Source: Pyrus communis (taxonomy: Eukaryota; Streptophyta; Magnoliopsida; Rosales; Rosaceae). From it: a stretch of 64,000 nt of DNA. Below the pieces are notes generated by a model. The model saw only the letters and a program-made list of their open reading frames with translations, made no database searches and had not been told where the DNA came from. Shown piece by piece: positions 1 through 10,892 of the stretch. The stretch's first letter is position 1. Every line of letters starts with the position of its first letter. Location: NCBI RefSeq assembly GCF_963583255.1, contig NC_084818.1:12898222-12962221 (forward strand). Reading direction: 5' to 3'. A program made the translations under genes and the position numbers.

Positions 1-592
1 CAGCTGGGAGATTATTGTGCCTGGTTTGAAAATTAAGTCTAAAAATGGAGAAAAGAGAGGGAGAGAAAGAGGCCACAAGAAAAACAACCAAAAAATGTTA
101 TCCATTAAACACCCAAAATGGGGCCATAGGAACAAACAACCCAAAAGGCAAGAAAAGCAAAGAAAATGAGATGTCGATGCAAACTAGGCAACAGAAAAGT
201 CATCCTAGACATACAGACAAAACACCACCATCACCACTAAGATCTCTATTATGCTTAAAACAAATAAGAGCAATCACATGGGTCGGTTCAGTCAACCGAA
301 GTTCAAGAATTATAGGAACCGCTTGTCAAATCGACTTTAGTGGGTGCAATTCAATTTACTCACCCAAAAATAAAAAACTAACGAAACCAAACCGTCGATG
401 CGGTTTGGTCAGGCTAGTCGATTTTGTTTTAATTGTCATGCGCTACAAACTAACGTGATTTCTGCTTCTGCTATCTTCTTTTGCAACCATTAGCAATTTT
501 ATAATGCCCCTATTGCTTTCCTCAATTAATCGGTCAGTTGACCCTCTTCCATCCTCCTTGTCGGTCGTATTCATTTCTTTCATATTTTATTT
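1..592. other. AT-rich intergenic DNA, no gene recognised
   Basis: No supported gene. A 137-codon open frame starts at 45, but it is lysine-, arginine- and asparagine-rich, has no domain I recognise and no gene context. Around 370-420 there is a short AACC/GGTT-rich imperfect inverted repeat. Confidence 0.4.
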
Positions 593-1143
593 TAGGGTAA
601 AATGCAGTTTGTCTTTTGAACTATTACCTCATTTAAATCTGATCCCTTGAACTATTTTTTTGGTAAATTAACCTTCTGAACTACTTAAAACCAGCCAATT
701 AACCCCTTGCCATTAATTTTCGTCCACCATTTTGTCAAATTTAAGGGCAAATTAGTAATTTCATCTTGAATTCTTGCTATCGATAACCGCTAATAAAATT
801 ATGACAAATAGACACAAAATAATGTGTAACACATACAGCATAATAAGAAAACATAAAAAAAAAAACTTAATGTTTACATAATGGACCATTTCACATTATC
901 ATTACACATTATTTTGTGTCCATATGTCATAATTTTATTGGTGGTTATGGTTGACAAGTAAGAATTGATGATGAAAAGACTAAGTTGCCCTTGAATTTGA
1001 CGAAATAGTTGATGGAATCTACCGACATGGGGTTAATTGGCTAATTTCAAATAGTTCAGGGGCTTAATTTACCAAAAAAAAAAAAGTTCAGAGGCAATTT
1101 TAACTGGGATAATAGTTTAAGGAGTCAAATAGCAGTTTACCTA
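593..1143. mobile_element. Fold-back MITE with long terminal inverted repeats
   Basis: The left ~120 bp (from TAGGGTAAAATGCAGTTTG) reappear inverted at the right end (reverse complement begins TAGGTAAACTGCTATTTG). Both arms contain the phrases GGTAAATTAA and CCAATTAACCCC. The centre is also self-complementary: an ACACATTATTTTGTGTC block pairs with GACACAAAATAATGTGT. No transposase is present, so this is a non-autonomous DNA element. Flanks are T-rich and I could not fix a target-site duplication. Confidence 0.7.
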
Positions 1144-1394
1144 TTATTTTTATAAACACCTCTTGATCAGTGTATCCATACCAAATTAAGCGTAAGCTTT
1201 TTGTTTTTGCACATATTTTACCCATCTTTCCATTTTTTTTCACATACCATGTACCTTTGGAAAATAGAATTTAGTGGTACATTTCCTTTTAAATGATAGT
1301 TTGTATATGGTACGTTTCAAGCCGATATATTTATACGTTTTAAGTTGAAATGGACATTTTAAGTTAATGTTGGTACGTTTCAAATTGACGTAGG

Positions 1395-2955
1395 TTCATT
1401 TCAAGTTAACATGGGTACACACACACACACATATATATATAATCTCAGTCCAAGTTCATCCCTTTTGTCAACAACTTTTATATTTCAATGGTAACTTTAT
1501 AAAGTATAAACCCTGACACGCCAAAAAATACATTCGAACTTCAAATTTTAGGAGATAATTGATGATCTAGTTAACAGCCTAATCTCCCTAAAAACAGGTA
1601 TAAATCCTGACAAGCCAAAAAACCCACTTCTATCAACTAAAGGATAAAGTGAGAATTGAGAAATCAACAAATCCCACTTTTATCTCAAATAAACAAATTA
1701 AGGACATGTAAATAAAATAAATTAAAAATACTTAGGTAGATATTAGTCAAAGTGTTTTTGTCAAATCTTTGAAAGACACAAATGTTTTATAAAAAAAATA
1801 CGTAAAAAAGAGTGAGGGATTCTAATTTCCTGGAGGACCATAGTAACCTTTTATAAATGACCTATTTGTCTACTTGCCTCCCCACACTGAACTTATATGA
1901 AGTTGCCAATTTCGACCTTGAATTATAATTTTAGTAGATTACCCTCCAAAATTTTATGAATATCCAATTTTTCCCTTGGCGTTAGATTTTTAAATTTTTC
2001 ATCTATCTAGCTCACATGACAACACATGACAATTGTATAGATCAAAAAAGGTGATCTGCTTTAGCAAATTGGGAAGAAAAAGAAAAAGAAAAAGTACAAA
2101 GCTGCTAGACCCACACTATTTTCTTATTTACTCACCTATGTTATAACCCTACCCACTATAAAAAGTTAAAAAATAAAAATGTTATTTCCTCACCCACTGT
2201 TATTCCTAAAATAACACTTAATATATGAACAGATGTGAACCAATCCACCATTGCAACTCCAAGTGACTTGCACTATTGGCCAGAACTCTAACTAATCACA
2301 ATATTGTAGGGGAACTGTAATTAACACTCCAAAAATCTTATTCTACACTCTTCATAAGTGTAATTTTCTTTCTAATTATGGTAAATTTGGATTGCAAATT
2401 GAGATTTTTGGAGTGCCAGTAACAGTTCCTTATGGTAGGCAAAAGTTAAATATGAAATCATAGCCATAGATGCATGCAAACTCAATAAAAAAACCACTAA
2501 GCCATGCAAATGTAAATGCAAAGTTCGATGGACACAAATTCAATTGTACGATGCCGACAAGTTCAAATGACCCACACGTAAAATTATTCATCTAGTTCTT
2601 CAGTGGAAACTTAATCTTCTACTTCTTACATATAGAAGCTCATCTTCTACCTCTTCAATGAAAACATCATCTTCTAAGTTCATTCTTTTTGTTTTCTATG
2701 AATGAAAGGAGATGGGAAGATGAGTTAGGATTTAAGGTTCACTAATCGTCTAAACAAAGCATGAGAGTTATCATGCTCAATCTTTTCTTAAAAAAAAAAA
2801 CATAAAAAAATTAACGCAAAAGAGGGTAAGTAGTCATTTTACAAATGGATAAATTCGTAATTAAAAAATTCATTAAAAGGTGGATGGAAAGGTAAGACAA
2901 TGGGGAGGGAATAATACCACTCAAAAAGTAATATGATGTCCACATTAGGCATAAA
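1395..2955. repeat. Locally duplicated segment, copy A
   Basis: About 1.5 kb closely matches 36192-37745, with landmarks in the same order: TCAACAACTTTTATA, AGGAGATAAT, GACCTATTTGTCTA, GAACAGATGTGAACCAATCC and CATCATCTTCTAAGTTCATT. Copy A carries a 121-bp MITE that copy B lacks. It contains no coding sequence I can support. The later part (from ~1840) also matches 43860-44560. Confidence 0.8.
2310..2430. mobile_element. hAT-type MITE, 121 bp
   Basis: Termini are GGGAACTGTAATTAACACTCC and the inverted GGAGTGCCAGTAACAGTTCC. It is flanked by 8-bp duplications TATTGTAG (2302-2309) and TATGGTAG (2431-2438), one mismatch. The duplicated segment at 37228-37235 has a single TATTGTAG and no insert, which is an empty site. 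It is the same family as the element at 56052-56174. Confidence 0.85.
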
Positions 2956-3354
2956 GTTAGTTTATTGCCCTCAAACATTTGTCATATGACCAAATCGGTA
3001 GAAAATTCCAAAATCTATCAGGAGAAATTAGTTAATTATAAAAGTTGAGAGAGTAATTGGCTAAAATTGAATAAGAATAAGAAGAAAAAAAAAAGCAATA
3101 TGTTGTTAGGAATAAAGTTACTTTATTGCTCTCAAACATTTGCCATATGACCAAAACAGATAGAAAATTGAATAGAAAATTCCAAAATAAATTAGCTAAT
3201 TATAAAAGAATTGAGAGAGTAATATGCTAAAATTAAATTCATAAAGAAAATTAGCAACTCTTTATAAGTTCGGGAGGAAATCGACAAATATCTCTTTATA
3301 AATTAATACATGTACATGGTGCAAACCATTCGGGTTAATCTAATGGTAAAAGTG

Positions 3355-3497
3355 ATCAGTTGGACAATGGAAAAAATTAGTTGGAATTTGAAACCACTAG
3401 AGCAACCAAACTTATCAATTATTGGCTCGGGGAAAACATGTCAATAATTGGAGGTGGTGAAAGTGAGTTGGATGATGGATAAAAATATGTTGGTTTA

Positions 3498-3542
<45 letters not shown>

Positions 3543-3836
3543 GATGATATTTTTTACATTAAAAGAGAGGAAGTGAGCTTAGCTTCACAATTAGCTAGCA
3601 ATAAAGTGGTTCAAATTCGTCTTTGACTACAATCGAACCTCTTAGCTTCACAATTGGCTAGCTATAAAATGGTTCAAATTCGCTTTTGGTTAGAATCGAA
3701 CCTAAGACCTCTCACGTACAAATAAAGAGGAATATCATTATACCGTAGTACTAAGTGGCAAGTTGGGTCTAGAATTTGAAACCTATAGAGTAGCCAAGTT
3801 TATCAATTATTGGCTCAAGAAAAACATGTCAATTAT
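3355..3836. repeat. Tandem ~110-bp units interrupted by a SINE
   Basis: A unit running from GTGAGTTGGATGATGGATAA through GAATTTGAAACC and ATCAATTATTGGCTCGG to ATGTCAATTATTG is present in about two copies here. It continues at 9027-9150 beyond the inserted elements and recurs at 38215, 44450 and 53275. It is not coding. Confidence 0.65.
3502..3761 (-). mobile_element. tRNA-derived SINE with (TA)n tail
   Basis: Read on the minus strand, an A-box-like TTAGTACTACGG (near 3743-3755) is followed by a B box GGTTCGATTCT (3692-3702). The body has an internally duplicated segment (TTTGAACCA...TGCTAGC) and ends in a (TA)n tail at 3502-3540. Flanking duplications are GTTGGTTTAGAAT (3489-3501) and GTTGGGTCTAGAAT (3762-3775). 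Body and 3' end resemble a SINE family I associate with Rosaceae (recollection, not a search). A 3' fragment of the same family lies at 43380-43473. Confidence 0.7.
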
Positions 3837-3961
3837 GAACGCAAGTTGGCTGCTGTAAATTCAGCAGCTGTTCCTGCTTACAACCAATTCGGAATGAACA
3901 CGTGTCTAAATTTTGAATTTTTTAATCAAAACTTGGACACATGTTCATCCCGGATTAATTG

Positions 3962-4760
3962 TGTTGACCCTAAAAATTACAAAGCCTACGTGGCGCGCAT
4001 GCCGAGTAACTAATACTAACTACGTCATTCGGTTGAATGCGAGGCGTGCCAACTCGTCAGCCGAGCTCGGCCGATGAGTAAAATTTGTTGATGTTGTGTT
4101 GAGCGCGTTGCTGACTTCTTTATCTTACGATTGCGGCCGAGGAAGGAACAAATCTCGACCTTTGGATTCTCAAGCCTAAAGAGAAGGCTGCTAGTTCTGC
4201 GAAGTTCAATATCAACTTCGGCTCTCAGGGTGCCGAATGTAGTAACCTGGTAACACCTCACTTCACCGAGAAGGCTAATGAGATGACCTCTGCCAATAAG
4301 GATTCAAAAATCCTTCTCGACCGAGACTTGGATAGATAACCAGTCGGTCTCGACGCAATGCTGTTTATCCAAACTAAAGATGTTCGCCGGTTGCCTTCAC
4401 AATGTTGTTTATCCAAACTGAAGATGTGTCGACGGTAAAAAGAAAATAAAAAATCTCAAGATGTTTGAGAGGTTTTGCACAGGGCAATTGTGTGTTGAAT
4501 TGGAGGTCATCTGAAATATTGCACAGTGTCTTGTATTTATAGGGACGAGTACGCGCTGGTTGATAAGCTGATAAAGACTCCCAAGCCATTAAAACTCTTC
4601 CACTAACTTGATCCTCGAATAAGCCTTACTACTCCCAAGACTCTGAACTTAGTCAAAAATGCAACCAAATTTGATCCTTGTGTTTAGTCTTATCACATCG
4701 AATCCCAAAATAACCTGCATGCTTGGAGTTGAACAAATAACGTTCATCTAAACAACCACC

Positions 4761-4822
<62 letters not shown>

Positions 4823-5216
4823 GATAACCTTTCACACGGCATGCAGGCCAAGTCCATCATCAATCCAATTCATCTGACAACATCCATAAACAACCTAGCC
4901 TACTTAGGTCTCCTATCTCACCATTATCCAAAGCCATCGTCTTTAATATCATCATGCAGCATATCCAATCCACACGTCCACACACATCCCAACTCAATTT
5001 AAACTGTACCACTTGCTTCGGGATATAATTCGCACCCTATTTATTCTGCTTAAGAATATACCAAGATAATTCATATTAAAAGAATAATTATTATGATAAA
5101 AATCATAATACTATTCTTTAACAAAATTATCTTCACTTTTCCATCCAACGATCAGGAGCTATGCTCACTCAAGACCTTGATTACTCGGACCCATGATGTA
5201 ATTTTCGGCCCAAACA
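3962..5216 (-). repeat. 3' LTR of the LARD-like element
   Basis: This 1,255-bp LTR matches 7627-8967 over nearly its whole length but differs by repeat-number changes. It has two copies of a unit around TGTTTATCCAAACT(G/A)AAGATG where the partner has four, and a long (AT)n run at 4764-4818. Its right edge meets the purine tract at 5217. Confidence 0.85.
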
Positions 5217-6701
5217 TTGTCCCCCAATTTCCTTGAACTTCGGCTCGTAAGCCGAATGGTTAAGAAAATTTATCAAATGCCAACAATAAATGGCTTTGTG
5301 AAAACGAAGGCCATAAAAATTTAAATATTGACCCAACTCTTTTCCACGGAATGGCCTCTCATAATCTCTTTTTATTGATAGGCTACTTTGACACACCTAA
5401 AGGAAATTAAGCCTTACAAATTTTTGGTCTTCAAAAATAGGTAATTTTCCATACCTCCAACCTCATTGTGGGGTCCCAACCTGGCTTTTATCAATGGCCT
5501 TGTCAAGTACGCCACTTGTCCTTTCCATGCACATGTATACATGCATGCATTCTATTTAATGTAGAAAACGAGAAAGCTGCAGCAGCTTTCAACTGTCGAG
5601 GTCAAGGAAAAATTTAGAGGTCGAGAAAAATTGGGTCGAGGTTGGGCAATAAACCATTATGGGCAGCTTCTTGGCAGCTCGGCCTGTCACCAATCAAAGC
5701 CGAATGACTAAGGAAATTAAGTCTCTCCAACCACCCAGGAGTACTTCGATCGTCATTTGGCTACCATTATCTCTATACACAGCTCGGTAGAGACTTATCT
5801 GCCAGAAACCTTATAATTATTTCTACTATCTGCTTATCAGGCCGAGAACCAACAAAACAAACTTCTTTGAAGTGTCTCCACAGCCAGTCGAAATCACATC
5901 AATAATTGGCCGAATACATCAGCCAAATATACCAATTGAAGAGCTGCCATTAAAATTTTTTATTTTACCAACTGACAACTCGGCACTCGATGGTGTAATT
6001 TTGGTCGTGCACCATGCACTGTCCACCGAATGTACCGAAGCATCCTACCGAGTAGGCCACCTATCAAGGAAGAAAAGTGGCCATGGACTTAAAAAAAAAA
6101 AAAATTATGCTCTTTCCTGTGGCTGTACATCAGAGACCATGATCACTGAGCTCGAACTAAATAACACCCCCCACCCTTTTTTTTTCTGCCATAAATCTTG
6201 ATAGAGACATTTTTTTTTTTATGATGACTTGGAAACAAATTATGATTCGATGACTATTTCCCCTCGACCAAATCCAAATGTGTACATATCCTGTCCTTTT
6301 TGTTAGTTGCATGCTCTGTCTAACACTAAGGCTCTATATACATACTGCGTGTCGGCAACCCCAAAAGTCAAAGATAAATTATCTCAGCCCTCCAACCAAA
6401 TGAGAAATTACATTTCCCTCTCAACAAATGCAACCATTTGCAGATGAATGACATGGTCACTACGGCCGAATACCAACAACCCTCACCTCATCGAGATCCA
6501 AGGCTTTCTAGTTTCTCTTCCTGACTCTCGGCCTTTGAAATACACCGACCTAGCTTGCTTACTCTCGGCCTAGACAGCCGAAAATTTTGTTTTATGGATT
6601 TGCATGAGGCCAGGATGCTCGTTGCCCCCCTAATTTCTTATGCATCGGCTGAGGAGAAAAAGCCGAATGGTTAAGAAAATAATTTATTCATCATTTTTTT
6701 T

Positions 6702-7541
6702 TTAGCAAAAGAAAATGAAAATGGCCGAACCATAATCAGGAGGAGGCCAACAATGCTTTATTCCAAGCCGAGATCTTTTTATATCAAAATTTTCACATTG
6801 TTTTTGCTCTAGGCCGAATAAAGAATTTTCTCCAAATATTTGTAACTTGGCGAAATATTTTTTACCTTTGGCCGCCGAATGTGTTGGACAATTATTATGC
6901 CCCCCAGGCATAATTTCTTCGCCAATTTCAGCTTTCAACTCGAACAACTTAGCCGAACGGGATTTCTGCATATCGGCTTTATCACCAACAATCATATCGA
7001 TTGGTGTAGTTTCAGTGTCTAAAACCATGTCTCCAATTACCATATCAATTGATGTGGCTTTATGGTCTGAATTCGTGTATTGGTCTTGTTCGTCATTGGA
7101 ACACTCTTCTGACCAATCATTTTCTGAGTCAATTTTTGGCTCAGAAACTTGAACATTTTCTTCTAGGCCTACCACACTTTCAGTCTTGACGGAAAAAATA
7201 GGTGGCCTTTGTTCTTCGGCCAAATTAACAATTTTCTTAGGCCGATGTCTGATTATGGCCGGAGCCGAAAATTGCCCCCCGATCTTTTCAACCAACCATT
7301 CCTCAAATGGAATCGATTTTTAGTCGAAAACATAATGAAAATATTCTCCATCTAGCCAGGCATTAAATCGAGCCCTGTCTTCATTTACCCATTGCTCTTG
7401 CAGGGTAACATGAGCTTTTATTCTCAACATGTAAGCGAATGACTTTTGCATCTCTTTATGGCCACGAAGAACTTTTTCCATTTCCAAAGATCTTTTTCGT
7501 TCTTCATTGTGTTTTTTCAATTCCTCTAGGCGCTCGTACAA
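6702..7541 (-). pseudogene. Unidentified ORF of the LARD-like element, split by a stop
   Basis: Two minus-strand frames (7541-7320, 73 codons; 7295-6702, 197 codons) are in the same phase, separated by one TAA and eight sense codons, so they read as one interrupted reading frame of about 278 codons. The first part is rich in K, E, R and Q (LEELKKHNEERKRSLEMEK) and looks coiled-coil-forming. The second is acidic (DSENDWSEECSNDEQDQ) with no recognised domain. It has no ATG start: the frame opens at TTG just after an in-frame TAA, so a real start would need an upstream exon, a non-AUG codon or an internal methionine. It lies close to the 5' LTR, where gag would be expected, but has no zinc knuckle. 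Function unknown; not expressible intact as it stands. Confidence 0.5.
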
Positions 7542-7606
7542 TCGGCTATGTTAAGCTAGATTGGAATCTTGATATATCATATGAACTTCGTAGTTTTAGC
7601 ATTGGG

Positions 7607-7625
7607 TCCCACTAGGCGTGCCAAA
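7607..7625 (-). promoter_or_regulatory. Putative primer-binding site of the LARD-like element
   Basis: On the minus strand TGGCACGCCTAGTGGGACC begins within a few bases of the LTR end. Position and the leading TGG fit a tRNA primer site. I do not assign the tRNA; it is not the initiator-Met site used by the other LTR elements here. Confidence 0.55.
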
Positions 7626-7626
7626 A

Positions 7627-8967
7627 TGTTGACCCTAAAAATTACAAAGCCTACGTGGCGCGCAGGCCGAGTAACTAATACTAATTACGTCCTTCGGTTG
7701 AATGCGGGGTGTGCCAACTCGTCGGTCGAGCTCAGCCGAGGAGTAAAATTTGTTGATGTTGCGTTGAGCGCGTTGCTGACTTCCTTATCTTGCAATTGCG
7801 GCCGAGGTAGGAACAAATCTCGGCCTATGGATTCTCGAGCCTGAAGACAAGGCTGCTAGTTCTGCGAAGTTCAATATCAAATTCGGCTCTCAGGGTTCCG
7901 AATGTAGTAACCTGGTAACATCTCACTTCGCCGAGAAGGCTAATGAGATGACCTCTGCCAATAAGGATTCGAAAATCCTTCTCGACCGAGACTTGGATAG
8001 ATAACAAGTCGATCTCGACGCAGTGCTTTTTATCCAAACTGAAGGTGCTTTGGGAACGATTGATTCTAAGGCAACAACGCTGTTTACCCAAACTGAAGAT
8101 GTTCGCTGGTTGCCTTCACAGTGTTGTTTATCCAAACTGAAGATGTGTCGGCGGTAAAAAGAAAATAAAAAATCTCAAGATGTTTGAGAGGTTTTGCGCA
8201 GGGCAATTGTGTGTTGAATTGGAGGTCCTCTGAAATATTGCACAGTGTCTTGTATTTATAGGGACGAGTACGCGTTGGTTGGTAAGTTGATAAAGACTCC
8301 CAAGCCATTAAAACTCTTCCACTAACTTGATCCTCGGATAAGCCTTACTACTCCCAAGACTCTGAACTTAGTCAAAAATGCAACCAAATTCAATCCTTGT
8401 GTTTATATCTTATCACATCGAATCCCAAAATAACCTGCATGCTTGGATTTGAACAAATAACGTTCATCTAAACAACCACCAATTATATATATATATAGTT
8501 TGTGCCTTTCATTGTTTCACATGGCACGCAGACTATACGTCAACCACCAACTATAAATATATATATATAGTTGATAACCTTTCACACGGCATGCAGGCCA
8601 AGGCCATCATCAATCTTATTCATCTGACAACATCCATAAACAACCTAGCCTACTTAGGTCTCCTATCTCACCATTATCCAAAGCCATCATCTTTAATATC
8701 ATCTTGCAGCATATCCAATCCACACGTCCACACACATCCCAATGTAATTTAAACTGTACCACTTGCTTCGGGATATAATTCGCACCCTATTTATTCTGCT
8801 TAAGAATATACCAAGATATTTCATATTAAAAGAATAATTATTATGATAAAAACCATAATACTATTCTTTAACAAAATTATCTTCACTTTTTCATCCAACG
8901 ATCAGGAGCTATGCTCACTCAACGACCTTGATTACTCGGACCCTTGATGTAATTTTCGGCCCAAACA
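7627..8967 (-). repeat. 5' LTR of the LARD-like element
   Basis: This 1,341-bp copy carries the tandem TATCCAAACTGAAG-type unit four times and a duplicated block around 8490-8575 (repeats of ATATATATAGTT, TTTCACA and GGCA(C/T)GCAG). Both make it longer than the 3' LTR. Confidence 0.85.
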
Positions 8968-9026
8968 AATTGTAAGCAGGAATGACTGCTGAATTCTTCA
9001 GCAGCCAAGTTCTTTCCGTCAATTAT

Positions 9027-10325
9027 TGCAGATCGTGAAAGTGAGTTGGATGATGGATAAAAATAAGTTGGTCCAGAATTTGAAACCTCTAGACTCTAGA
9101 GTAACCAAACGTGTCCATCAATTATTGGGTCGGGGAACATGTCAATTATTGCAGGGGTTACATAAAACTTGTAGAATTTCAGGGGAAGAATGTCAAACAT
9201 TGCAGGGGTTACATGAAACTTGTAGAATTAAGTCATCCATATTTACTTGGTAATAAAGTGGTTAAGTAAATATATATTCAAATTTAAATAATGTTATCAT
9301 ATTCTCTAAGCATTTGCTATTGGAGCAAGTGCACACCACGCAAGCAATAGAAACATGGAGTTGCAATTCGCTATATGGATTCACATCATGTGTTTTAGGT
9401 TTAGAATTTCTTCATCTTCTAAATTATTGTAAGAGTATCAAACCTTCTTTCTCTCCTTTTTTAGGATGTGGAGAGAGTTCAAAAGTACTACAATATTTTA
9501 GGGGAAGGGTCAAACCTGAGACGTACGAGTAAAAATCCAACACCCTATTCAGCATAATATTGCACCATATGCCAAAAAGAAAATTATCCCCCTACCCTTG
9601 ATAATAATAAATTCAAAATAAAACGAACTGGTGATGGATTTACTACTTGTGAATTTTTCCACATGCAACAATGATCATACTTTAAACATGTTGAAATTGA
9701 TTATTACTTTATTATTAAATATTAATGTGGTGACTTAACATAATCTGTCATTGTGACATATGTTTTACTAGCGAGGGTGTCCACGTGATGATGAGAAGTT
9801 TAAAGCCGTATGAAATATGTAGAAAATTCTAAATAAACACACACACACGGGGTAAGCAATACTATTTACATACACGTAACTCATGTGCAATCTTAAAAAT
9901 TTTGTTGTACAAACTTCCATAAAACATAAAGACCAAATATTTAACTCCACACATTTAAGTGAAATTTGATAAATCATGCGGAACAACAAAAGTAAAATGG
10001 AACTGAATTTTATTGCATCACGATCAGTGGGCTTATGAATTTAGTTCTTCATAGTTAGAAATGATTAAACATAATGCCTTGCTAGACCTTTAATAGAGCC
10101 ATTAAAAGAAAACAAGTAGTTAACTTCTTCGATCCTAATTACAAAACCTAATGGCATATAGTTAGGTTGATATTTACATATATTTTGTATCTCTTTTACA
10201 TAATTTTAGTCATAATTTAGTTAGGTTTAATGCGTTTTGTGCGATTTTGGTAGAAATTATAATTTGAGAGAAAAACATGTATTTTACTGCAAAAATATGA
10301 AAAACACACTATGGTTGTATGTTTC
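9027..10325. repeat. Duplicated segment A, right part
   Basis: Matches 44450-45806 and, in its first ~350 bp, 38215-38570. Shared landmarks are CAATTATTGCAGGGGTTACAT, GCAAGCAATAGAAACATG, AATTATCCCCCT and AACAAACTTCCAT-type strings. It is interrupted at 10326 by a solo LTR and appears to continue at 13137, as copy C continues at ~49808. Short frames here (9026-9253, 9314-9532) are not supported as genes. Confidence 0.7.
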
Positions 10326-10780
10326 TGTTTGGACTCAAAATTACACAATCACTCCGAGCGATCAAGACTATGCTGTTGAGTGAGCTAAGTTCTAGCCGTT
10401 AGATAGCTTAGTCGGGATAATTTTTAAGGAATAATATTGTGATTTTTTGGTCATGATAATATCCCTTAATAATATATTAAATTATCACGTTCTGCATGGA
10501 TGAGAATGGATGAAGTTGGAACTTGACTAAGCAAAAGAGTTGGTGATGATTATCATCGAAAAGTGATATTCATGGTGTCGTTTGAAGGGAAGTATAGTTT
10601 GAAATGGACATGGTCTCTTTTGGGAGTCTTTGACTTGAAGTGACGGATTTGGATTGGATTTGCAACGCTTGGATAATGATGAGTTAGGAAACCTAAGAAG
10701 GCTAGGTTATTTGAGTAATGATGGATGTTGACAGATGAATTGATGATGGACTTAGCCTGCATGCCGTGTGAAAGACTACC

Positions 10781-10819
<39 letters not shown>

Positions 10820-10892
10820 GTGGTTGTTTAGATGAACATTATTTGTTCAAGTCCAATCATGCAGGTTATCTTGGGATTCAATGTGATAAGAC

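Larger units (their letters stand above)
5217..7626 (-). other. Interior of the LARD-like element, mostly non-coding
   Basis: Apart from the broken frame at 6702-7541 I see no gene. GCCGAA/TTCGGC and CTCGGC/GCCGAG hexamers are unusually frequent throughout. A 109-codon plus-strand frame at 5872-6201 opposes the element and is not supported. Confidence 0.5.
3962..8967 (-). mobile_element. Non-autonomous LTR retrotransposon (LARD-like)
   Basis: Two long direct repeats (3962-5216 and 7627-8967) begin TGTTGACCC and end GGCCCAAACA on the plus strand. They are flanked by a perfect 5-bp duplication AATTG (3957-3961, 8968-8972). Minus orientation is shown by a priming-site-like TGGCACGCCTAGTGGGACC just inside the right LTR and a purine tract AAATTGGGGGACAA next to the left LTR. 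The ~2.4-kb interior has no protease, reverse transcriptase, RNase H or integrase motifs, so the element must be mobilised in trans. A solo LTR of the same family in the other orientation lies at 10326-13136. Confidence 0.88.
3837..9017. mobile_element. MULE-type MITE split by an LTR element
   Basis: The two halves are 3837-3961 and 8973-9017, about 170 bp when joined. Left terminus is GAACGCAAGTTGGCTGCTG; the right terminus reversed is GGAAAGAACTTGGCTGCTG. The flanking 9-bp duplications GTCAATTAT at 3828-3836 and 9018-9026 are perfect, and 9 bp is typical of Mutator-like elements. The element at 42146-42427 shares its internal hairpin around TTAATCAAAA. The 5-kb LTR element at 3962-8967 sits inside it. 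Confidence 0.8.

Noticed and set aside
4653..4835. 60-codon ORF with (IY)n repeats
   Set aside because: It is translation of an (AT)n microsatellite in an LTR.
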